Source of the DNA: G965220305 sp965220305
Lineage (GTDB): Bacteria > Chloroflexota > Dehalococcoidia > Lucifugimonadales > UBA3495
Reading direction: 5' to 3'
DNA length: 64,000 nucleotides
Assembly (NCBI GenBank): GCA_965220305.1
Contig: OZ244817.1
Coordinates: 496,001-560,000, forward strand
The translations under genes and the position numbers were made by a program. This document shows positions 51,883 to 59,965 of this stretch, one piece after another; the first letter of the stretch is position 1, and the number at the start of each line of letters is the position of its first letter. The notes beneath the pieces were generated by a model. The model did not search any database. It was not told the DNA's origin and worked only from the letters and a program-made list of their open reading frames with translations.

Positions 51883-51891
51883 TGATACAAT
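51883..51891 (+). promoter_or_regulatory. Extended -10 promoter of the CtpA-like gene
   Basis: TGA-TACAAT (51883-51891) has the TGn extension directly before a 5-of-6 -10 hexamer, with no good -35. Transcription would start near 51898, about 40 bases before GTG 51937. It would also serve smpB, 5 bases after the protease stop. Confidence 0.5.
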
Positions 51892-51936
51892 AGCCTATCC
51901 CTACGAAGAATATGGCCCCAGGGGTGCCTTCCAGCC

Positions 51937-53133
51937 GTGACCAAGTTTCGCCTGCTATTAGCCGTCTCTATCCTGGCCTTGGCCCTGGCAACCTTCGTCG
52001 TTGCCACGGGGTGCAACGTAGAGGTACCGGGACAGGTGGGCAGCCGGGCCGGCCAGTCTTCCGATGACTTACCGCCGGAGTTCGAGCGTCTCTCCGAAGT
52101 CTGGCAGGTGTTGAAAAAAGACCATTTCGACCGGGAGAACCTGGACCCGGAGGCCCTTAGCGAAGGCGCGATACGCGGGATGTTGCTCGCCCTGGACGAC
52201 CCCTACGCCTCTTTCCTCAGCCGCGAACAGTTCCAGTTGGAATCCCAGGACTTCAGGGGCTTCTTCGAGGGTATCGGGGCCCAGGTGAGCATGGATGATG
52301 GGCGGCTCACCATCATAGCGCCCCTGCCCAACACCCCGGCGGAGCGGGCAGGGATAAGACCCGGCGACGTCATCCTGGAGATAGACGGCGATAGCACCGA
52401 CGGGATTACCCTGCTGGAAGCGGTCTCCAAGATACGCGGCGAAAAAGACACTACTGTGGTGCTCCTGGTACTGCACCTCAACGAGAACCAGCCGGTAACC
52501 CTGGACATACGCCGGGGGGTTATCCCCCTGGAGAGTGTCCGATTCGAGATGTTGCCGGAGAATATCGGCCACTTGCAGATTTCCAACTTCAGTGACACTA
52601 CCAAAGAGGAAGTGCAGGAAGCACTGGACCGATTTCGTGTATCCGGCGGAGTTGGGCTGGTGCTGGACCTGCGGAACAACCCGGGCGGTCTGCTTTCGTC
52701 GGTCGTGGATGTGGCCAGTGAGTTCCTGAGTTTCGGACTTGTGCTCTACGAGATTAATTCCCACGGAGACCGAACGGACTGGAAGGTTAAGGCGGGCGGG
52801 CGGGCCCAAGAAGTGCCAATGGTGGTAATTATAAACGCCTTCAGCGCCAGCGCCAGCGAGGTATTGTCCGGGGCCCTGTTGGACCACGAGCGGGCCCAGG
52901 TGGTGGGCGCCACTTCCTTCGGCAAGGGCAGCGTCAACACCCTGCGTCCCTTGAAGGACGGCTCCGGCCTCTACTTCAGCATCGCCCGCTGGTACACGCC
53001 CAACGGCTCGCTAATCGAGGGCGTGGGAATTACTCCCAGCGTGTTGGTGGAAGCTGACCCGGAGGACCCCGAAGATGTGCAGTTGGAACGGGCCCTGGAA
53101 ATTCTCAAGTTAGAAATAAGTAAAGGCGAATAA
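51937..53133 (+). CDS. C-terminal processing peptidase (S41, CtpA-like), lipoprotein
   Basis: The 398-residue secreted serine protease has a signal peptide ending VATGC (Cys26 probably lipidated) and an N-terminal helical bundle. A PDZ domain follows (about residues 105-185: GIGAQVSMDDGRLTIIAPLP; AGIRPGDVILEIDG), then the S41 core with DLRNNPGG near residue 245. The catalytic Ser is in NAFSASASEVLSG near residue 302, and the Lys in TSFGKGSVNT near residue 329. It starts at GTG 51937. Such proteases trim or degrade envelope proteins from the C-terminus, including some tagged through tmRNA, which makes the neighbouring smpB notable. Confidence 0.9.
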   Translation: MTKFRLLLAVSILALALATFVVATGCNVEVPGQVGSRAGQSSDDLPPEFERLSEVWQVLKKDHFDRENLDPEALSEGAIRGMLLALDDPYASFLSREQFQLESQDFRGFFEGIGAQVSMDDGRLTIIAPLPNTPAERAGIRPGDVILEIDGDSTDGITLLEAVSKIRGEKDTTVVLLVLHLNENQPVTLDIRRGVIPLESVRFEMLPENIGHLQISNFSDTTKEEVQEALDRFRVSGGVGLVLDLRNNPGGLLSSVVDVASEFLSFGLVLYEINSHGDRTDWKVKAGGRAQEVPMVVIINAFSASASEVLSGALLDHERAQVVGATSFGKGSVNTLRPLKDGSGLYFSIARWYTPNGSLIEGVGITPSVLVEADPEDPEDVQLERALEILKLEISKGE

Positions 53134-53138
53134 TAGCA

Positions 53139-53636
53139 GTGGCAAAGACTAAAACTAAGACCAAGAGTAAGACCGATACCAAGAAGGACAACCGGGTAAT
53201 TGCCGTTAACCGGAAAGCGTTCCATGACTACGAAATAGTGGAACGCCACGAAGCCGGGCTGGTGTTGACCGGCACCGAGATTAAATCGGTAAGGGCCGGC
53301 CGGGTTGACCTGCGGGACGCCTATGCCCGTCCCGACAATGGGGAGCTATGGCTGGTCAACGCCCACATAGCCGCCTACGATGCCGCCAGCATCTATAACC
53401 ACGATCCCCGCAGGCCGCGCAAGCTGCTCATGCACCGGGATGAGATAGAAGAGTTGATCGGCACGGTCGCCCAGAAGGGGCTGACCCTGGTAGCTCTGCG
53501 GGTCTACATCAAGAAGCACGTCGCCAAGGTTGAGTTGGGCTTGGCCCGGGGCAAGCGGCAGTACGATAAGCGGCGGGCCATGATCGACCGGGAGTTGGAC
53601 ATGGCGGCACGCCGCGCCATGCGCGCGGCCCGGTAA
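53139..53636 (+). CDS. smpB: SsrA-binding protein SmpB
   Basis: The 165-residue tmRNA partner brings tmRNA to stalled ribosomes. The OB-like core has NRKAFHDYEIVERHEAGLVL and TGTEIKSVRAGRVDLRDAYA, and the C-terminal tail KRQYDKRRAMIDRELD is intact for entering the mRNA channel. A Lys/Thr-rich N-terminal extension (AKTKTKTKSKTDTKK) adds about 18 residues. It starts at GTG 53139, 5 bases after the protease stop, so the two are co-transcribed. No tmRNA gene is recognisable downstream. Confidence 0.95.
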   Translation: MAKTKTKTKSKTDTKKDNRVIAVNRKAFHDYEIVERHEAGLVLTGTEIKSVRAGRVDLRDAYARPDNGELWLVNAHIAAYDAASIYNHDPRRPRKLLMHRDEIEELIGTVAQKGLTLVALRVYIKKHVAKVELGLARGKRQYDKRRAMIDRELDMAARRAMRAAR

Positions 53637-53846
53637 GGGCGTCTGCCGATAGCGGCCCTAACTTACTGGACTAACTACCAGTGCCCTCCAGGGTTTGCAG
53701 GTAAGGGACCCGTTCACCGGCCATCGCCAGGTCAGGGCCCAACCGCCCAAGACCACCGGAAGCCGAAGATGACCACTACATCTGCTACGCGCTCGCCCTC
53801 TACCGTAGGTGTACCCTCATTCCACCGGGGAATTCCCCCATCGAGA

Positions 53847-54077
53847 CAGGGTCATGCAATTGTCACCACCCCACCTTAGCGAAGTGCAGGCTCTGAGCGT
53901 AGCCAAGGGTCTAAATTCTCCGGTCAGCACAGGCCCCCCACCCCTGGATTCCCGCGAAGGCGGGAATGACGGTCGGGGCGTGGCAAGCTGCCTGTTGGGC
54001 CGAGGGCGTATTCTCCAGCCCTTCGACAAGCTCGGGATGACCGGGGAGAGCGCAGTAGCAACAATCGAAAGACCCTG
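53847..54077 (+). repeat. MITE-like repeat element, copy 4 (longest), in the 53637-54250 gap
   Basis: The left end CAGGGTCATGCAATTG (53847-53862) and right end CAATCGAAAGACCCTG (54062-54077) are inverted repeats; the right end is the exact complement of the left end of copies 1 and 2. Inside, in order, are GCGTAGCCAAGGGTCTAAA, CACCCCTGG, the palindrome ATTCCCGC-GAAG-GCGGGAAT (near 53949) and CCCTTCGACAAGCTCGGGATG. At 231 bases it joins the blocks found separately in copies 1 and 2. No frame inside codes for a transposase. Confidence 0.65.
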
Positions 54078-54250
54078 AATCAGGAGACGGGATGGCAATA
54101 ACCTTCCTGGTTTGGGTTATAATTTCTTCCGGCGAATTCTTCCGGCCAGACCGGGGCGGCAACACAAGTCGGCCCGCGATGGCGGGAGATTTTTCGTCGG
54201 TCCAACTACTAACCTACAATCCAATAACTTACAATCCAAGGAGGAGTGCC

Positions 54251-54757
54251 TTGATACGTAGTCTCGGGGACAGGAACCCCAAAATCGCTGAAAGCGCCTG
54301 GGTCAGCGAGTTCGCCTACGTGGTGGGCGACGTGGAAATTGGGGAACACTGTAGCATTTGGCCGGGCGTGACCATCAGGGGCGACGGCGAAGAAAAGATA
54401 GTCATCGGCAATTATGTTAACGTCCAGGAAGGCTCGGTCATCCACGGCAGTGGCATGGTTATCAATGACTACGTTACGGTGGGTCATAGCGTGGTGGTCC
54501 ACGGCGACTATATCGGAGAAGGTTCCCTGCTGGGCAACAACTGTACCTTCCTCCACAACTCGACCATTGGGCGTCAATGCCTAATCGCCGCCAATTCGGT
54601 GGTCCTTTCGGACACCAACATCCCCGACCGTTCCTTTGTCACCGGAGTCCCCGGCAGCGTCAAGCGCGAGGTGACCGACCAGCAGGTGGCCAATATGCGG
54701 CGCACCGCCGACAACCTGGTGGAACACGCCAAATGGTTCAAGGAGAGTGGACTGTAG
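54251..54757 (+). CDS. Gamma-carbonic-anhydrase-like left-handed beta-helix protein
   Basis: The 168-residue hexapeptide-repeat protein of the gamma-carbonic-anhydrase/PaaY/YrdA group has repeating turns at GDVEIGEHCSIWPGVTIRGD, VNVQEGSVIH, DYVTVGHSVVVHGDYIGEG and IAANSVVL. The three His that bind zinc are placed at VIH, VGHS and VVHG. A C-terminal helix (EVTDQQVANMRRTADNLVEH) packs on the trimer. TTG 54251 is chosen because AGGAGG lies 9 bases upstream and the family core starts here; about 53 upstream in-frame codons look non-coding. Whether it hydrates CO2 or acts on CoA thioesters is not clear. Confidence 0.85.
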   Translation: MIRSLGDRNPKIAESAWVSEFAYVVGDVEIGEHCSIWPGVTIRGDGEEKIVIGNYVNVQEGSVIHGSGMVINDYVTVGHSVVVHGDYIGEGSLLGNNCTFLHNSTIGRQCLIAANSVVLSDTNIPDRSFVTGVPGSVKREVTDQQVANMRRTADNLVEHAKWFKESGL

Positions 54758-54765
54758 CTAGGGGC

Positions 54766-55704
54766 TCACCCCAATCGGCTGGCGACGGGCAACACCTGGT
54801 CGGCCAGCCGCTCCATAACTTCGATGCACGGCGCGATTCCATCCACCCGGAAGTCGTAGGTCAATTGGTCAATGCCCAACTCGCGGCAGTAGTAGACGTC
54901 GTCGATGATTTCCTGGGTGCTGCCGATTACCGCGCCGCCCGTCCTGACGCCAACGCCTTCGGCGGCCCCCACGTCGGTGAAGTGGAGACTCCTCTTGAGC
55001 GATATGGAAACGCTGGCCGGGTCGCGACCCGCCCTTTCCGTCTGTTCCCGTAAATAAGGCAGATTCCTCGCTACAAAGTCGGGGGTTTGGCGGGTGGTGT
55101 GCCAGCAGTCCCCGTACTTGGCAGTGCGCCGCAGGGCCCGGCGGGTATGCCCACCAACCCAGATGGGTATATGGGGCACTTGCACCGGCTTTGGTTCAAA
55201 CTGAATGCCCTCTATTTCGTAAAACTTGCCGTGATATTCCGGGTCTTTGGCCGTCCATAGCAACCGGAATATTTCCAGGAATTCGTCGCTCATGGGACCC
55301 CGCTGATCGTAGGGAACGCCCAGGGTCTCGAACTCCTTTTCCAGCCAGCCCACGCCAACGCCGCAGATGATTCTGCCTCCACTCAGCACGTCCAGAGAGG
55401 CGAACATCTTGGCCTGTACTACGGGGTTACGGTAGGGAAGGATGATGACGGTACTGCCCAATTTGATTCTGCTGGTGCAGGCCGTCATGTAACCCAACAT
55501 GGTCATGGTTTCCAGGAACGGCTCATCGGGGGGGCGGGAAAACGAACCGTCGGCGGTGTACGGGTATTGGTTGGTCCCGCTGGTGGGGAGGACGATGTGG
55601 TCGCCGGCCATTACCGACTCGAAACCCAGTTCCTCAGCCCGCTGGACAAACCGGCGGATTCCCTCGGCGTCGGGAAGGCGGGGTATGCTGATTCCTATGT
55701 TCAT
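54766..55704 (-). CDS. LLM-class F420-dependent oxidoreductase
   Basis: The 312-residue luciferase-like protein starts NIGISIPRLPDAEGIRRFVQ and has LGFESVMAGDHIVLP near residue 28, RIKLGSTVIILPYRNPVVQAK near residue 78, and SGGRIICGVGVGWLEKEFET near residue 107. The last block, and DEFLEIFRLLWT, are typical of the F420-binding LLM subgroup annotated in mycobacteria. It converges on the carbonic-anhydrase-like gene with 8 bases between stops. The substrate is unknown; it makes sense alongside the F420 genes in the window. Confidence 0.85.
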   Translation of the reverse strand: MNIGISIPRLPDAEGIRRFVQRAEELGFESVMAGDHIVLPTSGTNQYPYTADGSFSRPPDEPFLETMTMLGYMTACTSRIKLGSTVIILPYRNPVVQAKMFASLDVLSGGRIICGVGVGWLEKEFETLGVPYDQRGPMSDEFLEIFRLLWTAKDPEYHGKFYEIEGIQFEPKPVQVPHIPIWVGGHTRRALRRTAKYGDCWHTTRQTPDFVARNLPYLREQTERAGRDPASVSISLKRSLHFTDVGAAEGVGVRTGGAVIGSTQEIIDDVYYCRELGIDQLTYDFRVDGIAPCIEVMERLADQVLPVASRLG

Positions 55705-55820
55705 TTCCGGTCCCTGTTGGCGAAATTAGGGCAAACTAAGAAACTGGCAGCGCCCCTGCCGGACATGCAAGGAAGTATATCCCCGCCCCCTTGGGCCGTC
55801 AAAACAGCCGCTGGGGACGC

Positions 55821-56009
55821 CAGGGACTTTCAATTCTCCAGCAGGTAGAATCAGCTCGGCCTGACCAGCAGACCACCTCTCCCCACAGGTAATTCCGGCC
55901 TTCGCTGGAATCCAGGGCGTGGGGACTTGGGTTGCCCGGGGACTCAGGCCCTTGGCTACGCGTAGAATCTGTCGGACCAAGGCGGAGCGATTGCAATCCC
56001 AAGACCCTC
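55821..56009 (-). repeat. MITE-like repeat element, copy 5 (inverted), in the 55705-56102 gap
   Basis: Read on the minus strand, the left end is GAGGGTCTTGGGATTG (complement of 55994-56009). The interior blocks follow in the same order as copy 2: GCGTAGCCAAGGGCCTGAG, CCCTGGATTCCAGC-GAAG-GCCGGAATTACC. The far end at 55821-55836 (CAGGGACTTTCAATTC) is the inverted terminal repeat, 13 of 16 matching the standard end. The total is 189 bases. The rest of the gap shows no gene. Confidence 0.55.
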
Positions 56010-56102
56010 CCACAGGGACTGGGAGCGAAGGGCTGTAGTCTCAAGGGTACCGACCGCCCAGTAGTACATATTGGCGGACAGCGTTCTAGGGACAGAGGAC
56101 AT

Positions 56103-56927
56103 TCAGCATCCCGGCGGGTAGGTCTTGGTAGACTTCAGAAGGCCTGCGGGGTCAAATAGGCCCGCCGTGTCCGGCTTGCCATTGTTCCAGATGGATGATC
56201 CTCGGCCAAAAGAAAAGCCGCCCCATTCCGGGTGAATCTCGTTGGTGTAGACCCTGACCCTACCACCAGGTTCCACTATATATGGAGAAAAGGTGAAGGT
56301 TGGGCTTTCGTCGGCAATGTCTACCAACCGCCATCCATCTAGGTCTGCGGCATTCCTGCCTGAATTAACTATTTGAACGTATTCATCGGCTTCGGTCCTT
56401 GTGACCTTACCGTCAAAGAATATGCACTCGATGGCCAGGCCCGAGGCGGTTGGGGGAACAGGAGTAGGCGGCGGGGTAGGAGTCGGCGGTACCGGCGTAG
56501 GAGCAGGGTTGGGTGTAGCCGTAGGGACCGTCGTAGGAGTGGGTGCGGGTGTGGACGTTGCTACGGGCGGCGGTGGGGCAGTTGGAGCAGAGGTGGGAGT
56601 TGCCAGGGTGGTCGGTCCAGTTTTAACCGTAGGGTAATGGACTGGCGGTAGGGTCGGCCAGGCCGGGGGTGTGGGCGAAAGGGCGAACGTGGCAACCGCC
56701 TCCGGTTTAGAGTTTTGATTTGGAGGATGGCCGGGCGCAGTATCCGGGGTGGGAAGGTCGGCAGCCGTGGGGCCCCGAGTGGGGGTTACGCCCAATCCTT
56801 CCATGACATCCGGCGTATCCGATGGAGTTGGCAGCCGTGTAGCCGGGACCTCCCTTGAATCGTCTTGGGTTGTGCAAGCGAGATTGAATACTACCAGCAG
56901 AAGTACCATACAGAAGTACCGCAACAA
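56103..56927 (-). CDS. Lipoprotein with lamin-tail domain and Pro/Thr-rich stalk
   Basis: The 274-residue protein has a signal peptide ending FNLAC (Cys18 as lipid site). A low-complexity Pro/Thr/Ala stalk of about 140 residues with many TPT and PTP repeats follows, then a C-terminal lamin-tail (LTD) domain: IECIFFDGKVTRTEADEYVQ, IVNSGRNAADLDGWRLVD, GGRVRVYT, SSIWNNGKPDTAGLFD. LTD domains occur on secreted nucleases and surface proteins, and here it is the only globular part. The likely start is TTG 56925-56927. Compositional bias in the stalk reduces confidence in any homology there. Probably a surface-displayed binding module. Confidence 0.75.
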   Translation of the reverse strand: MLRYFCMVLLLVVFNLACTTQDDSREVPATRLPTPSDTPDVMEGLGVTPTRGPTAADLPTPDTAPGHPPNQNSKPEAVATFALSPTPPAWPTLPPVHYPTVKTGPTTLATPTSAPTAPPPPVATSTPAPTPTTVPTATPNPAPTPVPPTPTPPPTPVPPTASGLAIECIFFDGKVTRTEADEYVQIVNSGRNAADLDGWRLVDIADESPTFTFSPYIVEPGGRVRVYTNEIHPEWGGFSFGRGSSIWNNGKPDTAGLFDPAGLLKSTKTYPPGC

Positions 56928-57078
56928 GAATGTCCCACAACTCTAATTACCCAGTCGGGGCGCCCATCGCTCCAACGAGGCAGTTCGGTGGAATATAGCG
57001 CAGTCCAGTCGTGCGGGCAAGATATTTGCTGTTAGTCAACGCGATAGCACGATAGTACAACGTTCTCCACACATTGAT

Positions 57079-57106
57079 TTGCTATGACTCCCAGTCGTGC
57101 TATAAT
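57079..57106 (+). promoter_or_regulatory. Strong extended -10 promoter of the duplicated HYHYGP gene
   Basis: The -10 is a perfect TATAAT (57101-57106) preceded by TGC, and TTGCTA (57079-57084) sits 16 bases upstream as a 4-of-6 -35. The start point would be near 57113, giving a leader of about 113 bases before GTG 57226. The leader contains a small CCAGC-AGC-GCTGG hairpin near 57177-57189. The 56928-57225 gap holds no other gene. Confidence 0.75.
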
Positions 57107-57225
57107 TGGGCTACCAAGCCGCTCGATGGAAATTGAGGGCTCCAACTTCACTCTGGTGCGTGGCTGACTTTTGGGCCAGCAGCGCTGGAGTGCTAGACCT
57201 AAACTAAAATAACAGGAGGCATTCC

Positions 57226-58032
57226 GTGGAAAAGGCAGAAACTGTCATCCAGGCTGGCGCAGTCGAAATTTGCATGAACTATCGGAAGGAACTCATGCCC
57301 GACCAGGGTTTGATGATCCAGGTCTACGGGGACATCGAGGGCAAGGACACCGAGATTCTGCGTTTCGACTGTTTTGACCAGGACCCCCATTACCACTATG
57401 GCCCCGAGAACCACAACGTCCGCCTGCACATGGACAAGACCACTGCGGGCAACCCGGTAGGGTGGACACTGGGCCAGATTCGCGACAACCTGCCGGGGAT
57501 GGTGCGCCGGGCCGGGTACGACGCTTTGGCGGACAAGGTTGAAGGCAACCCCATTCAGCCAGCCACCATGGAGAAAATAGAGTCCGCCGCCCGGGACTTG
57601 GCTAGTTCTCAGCGCCGTACCGTCCACCACATGATGGAACGGCTGCAAGAAGGCGACAAGATCGAGGTAGGCAACATCCGATTCGGCCTGGAGTACCGCG
57701 AACTGGCCAACGACCGAGGCATGGCCATCCACGTCCTTTCCGACGTAGCCGGCCAGGAAGTAGAGCTGTTGGCCTTTGACTGCTTCGAGAACGGCCCCCA
57801 CTACCACTACGGGCCGCGCAACCAGGACGTCCGGATTTATTGGGACGTGACCACCTCCGGCGACACCCTGCGCTGGACCCTGGACCAGTTCAAGTCCGGC
57901 AACCTCCGCCACATGATCGCCCGGGCCGGTTACCCGACCATCGCCAACGCGGTGGACGATCAACTGCTCCAGGAGACCATGCCCAAGATAGAGGCGCGGT
58001 CCTTGGAGTTGGTAGCTACCAACAAGAAGTAA
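57226..58032 (+). CDS. Tandem-duplicated protein of unknown function (HYHYGP protein)
   Basis: The 268-residue protein is made of two similar halves about 137 residues apart. Each half has a beta-rich start, then the same signature: FDCF, PHYHYGP, N-x-x-VR, D-x-TT-x-G and WTL-x-Q (first half residues 47-85, second 184-222). Helices follow (VRRAGYDALADKV against IARAGYPTIANAV). The paired His (55/57 and 192/194) with nearby Asp could bind metal, but no known enzyme motif is recognised. There is no signal peptide or membrane helix. GTG 57226 has AGGAGG 6 bases upstream; a strong promoter and a 14-bp terminator bracket it as a single-gene unit likely to be well expressed. Confidence 0.75.
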   Translation: MEKAETVIQAGAVEICMNYRKELMPDQGLMIQVYGDIEGKDTEILRFDCFDQDPHYHYGPENHNVRLHMDKTTAGNPVGWTLGQIRDNLPGMVRRAGYDALADKVEGNPIQPATMEKIESAARDLASSQRRTVHHMMERLQEGDKIEVGNIRFGLEYRELANDRGMAIHVLSDVAGQEVELLAFDCFENGPHYHYGPRNQDVRIYWDVTTSGDTLRWTLDQFKSGNLRHMIARAGYPTIANAVDDQLLQETMPKIEARSLELVATNKK

Positions 58033-58093
58033 ACCGAGTCACGACCAAGCCTCACGCCCCAAAGATGGGACTGGGGCAAAGCTCAGCCAACGG

Positions 58094-58125
58094 AAATGGC
58101 CCCGGTAGCAGTACCGGGGCCATTT
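58094..58125 (+). terminator. Terminator of the HYHYGP gene
   Basis: AAATGGCCCCGGTA (58094-58107) and TACCGGGGCCATTT (58112-58125) form a perfect 14-bp stem with a GCAG loop, about 60 bases after the stop. The 3' arm ends in TTT, a short T-tract. Confidence 0.75.
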
Positions 58126-58360
58126 GCTATGCCCGGCTGGTTATGAATACTGGCCAGCATAAGCCGGGCAATATTCGACGCCGCAAAAAGGGCATCTCGG
58201 GCTACCGAAACAGCGTTCTTGGCTCCCCGGATAACAAGAAGGTCCAAGCCGGGCTGGGCAAAGCACAGGGCAATCGCATATTAGCAAAGAGCCTCCCGTC
58301 ATTCCGACGAAGAGCCTGCCCCATCCTGCAACTGGGCGTAACCCATACCTGTCGAACGGT

Positions 58361-58545
58361 CAGGACGATTGCAAAGTGAGGCAGCGCAACCCCCGTCATT
58401 CCGGCGGAGGCCGGAATCCAGAGGCCGTCCAGGGGCGCGCTGGTATTTGCCAAAGCTCGCTAGATTCCCGCGCAAGCGGGAATGACGAGATGGGCCGCGA
58501 CGACACGACGATTTAGCTCTAGGAGAAGACTTTGCAATCGTCCTG
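58361..58545. repeat. Inverted-repeat-bounded element with nested palindromes
   Basis: CAGGACGATTGCAAAGT (58361-58377) has a perfect 17-base inverted copy at 58529-58545. Between them are two facing palindromic units, GTCATTCC-GGAATC near 58398 and GATTCCCGC-GCGGGAATGAC near 58463, so the whole 185 bases is roughly symmetrical. The ATTCCCGC/GCGGGAAT core is shared with the MITE-like copies. The rest of the 58033-58690 gap has only the terminator and the repeat at 58546. Confidence 0.6.
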
Positions 58546-58661
58546 GTCGAATGGTCCCAACAGTTGACGCAATTGTTGAATCGGGGGCTGGATTCCCGCG
58601 AATGCGGGAATGACGGGTACCTCGCATTCCAATATGCGAGCGGCCTGGGGAGAAGCGTTCC
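58546..58661 (+). repeat. Direct repeat C, left copy
   Basis: This stretch of about 116 bases aligns along its whole length with 59667-59782 in the same orientation: CGAAyGGTCC, AACAGTTGA, TGAATCGGGG, ATTCCCGC, ATGACGGGT, CCTCGCA, CCAATATG, and AGCGTTC in the same order. By eye about three quarters of positions match. The two copies bracket the SDR gene at 58691-59485. Confidence 0.6.
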
Positions 58662-58690
58662 AACCTGGTGAAATCTCTGGGAAGAAGCAA

Positions 58691-59485
58691 TCACATCATG
58701 GTGTACCCGCCGCTGACACTCAGGGTCTGCCCGGTGATGAAACTGGCGGCATCGGAGGCCAGAAAGACCACCGCATTGGCTATCTCCTGGGCCGTACCCA
58801 TGCGTCTCAGGATGTAGTTACGGCGCACACGCTCCAGAACATCGTCGGTAAAAATGTCCCTCATCTGGTTCCACATACTTTCGGAGCTGATGGACTCGGT
58901 TTCGGGAGGGACAATCAGCCCCGGACATACCACGTTGAGACGCAGCCCGTTGCGGCCCATTTCCCGGGCTACCGCCTTGGAAAGGGCGATGATTCCGGCT
59001 TTGCAGGCCGAATATACCGCCTCCCGATATTCGCCCATTCGCCCGGCGTCCGAGCTAATGCTGACAATCGCCCCGGATTGCTGTTCAATCATCGGCGGCA
59101 GCACGGCATGGATGCAATTTATGGCCCCCCACAGGTTTACCTGCACTTCCTTTTCGTGCTCCTCCCGGGGCTTGTCCAGAAACAGACGGTCAATCGTCCA
59201 GCCCACGTTGTTCACCAGCACGTCTATAGTCCCGAATTCCGCCACGGACTGGGAAATTAGTGACTCGACCTGCTGATTATCGGTAACGTCTACCTCAATA
59301 ACCTTAACTTGACTGCCGGTATTCAGCGCCGCCACTTCGGCGGCAACCTGCTCACCCTGGCTGGGCGCCAGCTCAGCAATAACAATATTCGACCCTTCCG
59401 CCGCGAAGCCGTGAACGATGGCCCGCCCAATGTTCGAGCCTCCGCCGGTTACAATTACGTTCTTACCTCTTAGCCCCAACTCCAT
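58691..59485 (-). CDS. Short-chain dehydrogenase/reductase, FabG-like
   Basis: Classical SDR of 264 residues. The cofactor motif TGGGSNIGRA is near residues 13-22, NNVGW (variant of the NAG motif) is near residue 93, Ser is in SISSDAGRMG near residue 143, the catalytic Tyr-x3-Lys is YSACK near residue 158, and the C-terminus is FITGQTLSVSGGYTMM. It probably reduces or oxidises a hydroxyacyl group or alcohol; not the main FabG, since no fatty-acid genes are adjacent. It is flanked by direct repeats C on both sides and stands alone on its strand. Confidence 0.85.
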   Translation of the reverse strand: MELGLRGKNVIVTGGGSNIGRAIVHGFAAEGSNIVIAELAPSQGEQVAAEVAALNTGSQVKVIEVDVTDNQQVESLISQSVAEFGTIDVLVNNVGWTIDRLFLDKPREEHEKEVQVNLWGAINCIHAVLPPMIEQQSGAIVSISSDAGRMGEYREAVYSACKAGIIALSKAVAREMGRNGLRLNVVCPGLIVPPETESISSESMWNQMRDIFTDDVLERVRRNYILRRMGTAQEIANAVVFLASDAASFITGQTLSVSGGYTMM

Positions 59486-59666
59486 ACCGTGGTCTCCTCC
59501 TAGTTGATTCGGGAAAACACTCTGGCGATTTTATTACGGCAGTCGCTGCTTGTCTGTAGCGAAGTCTTCCGGCCCTTCCCGCGGTCAATGTTCTCACTGG
59601 GGATGCCTGTCGAATAAGGGACATGGAGGCTGGCCCCGTTGCAGGACCGGCTGGAACCCACACCCG

Positions 59667-59782
59667 GCGAACGGTCCTAACAGTTGAAGGAACTGCTGAA
59701 TCGGGGAGCTGCATTCCCGCCTTCACGGGCATGACGGGTCCCTCGCAAACCAATATGTGATTGCCCTGCGAGGGGAGCGTTC
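59667..59782 (+). repeat. Direct repeat C, right copy, in the 59486-59965 gap
   Basis: Second copy of the unit of about 116 bases at 58546, same orientation. Its central palindrome is decayed (ATTCCCGCCTTCACGGGCAT), which suggests it is the older or less constrained copy. No gene is seen in the rest of this gap. Confidence 0.6.
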
Positions 59783-59965
59783 TGTGGCGACGGAGGAACT
59801 GCAAAGCCACTAAGGTCAAGGGCTGCCTATTGCCCGTAGAAACCCATTCAGGGAAAGCGGGGATATTTCCAAACAAGGACTTTCCAAGGGCACTGACGCT
59901 AAGGAGAACTAGGGCCCGCCCGGTTGGTGGGGCGTTAATCAAGGCGGCTAGGGCTGTCCCTTTGC

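Noticed and set aside
53637..53850. tmRNA (ssrA) gene just after smpB
   Set aside because: The two genes are often neighbours, so I looked for a GGGG-type acceptor start, an ANDN-like tag frame and a T-arm with encoded CCA. None is present.
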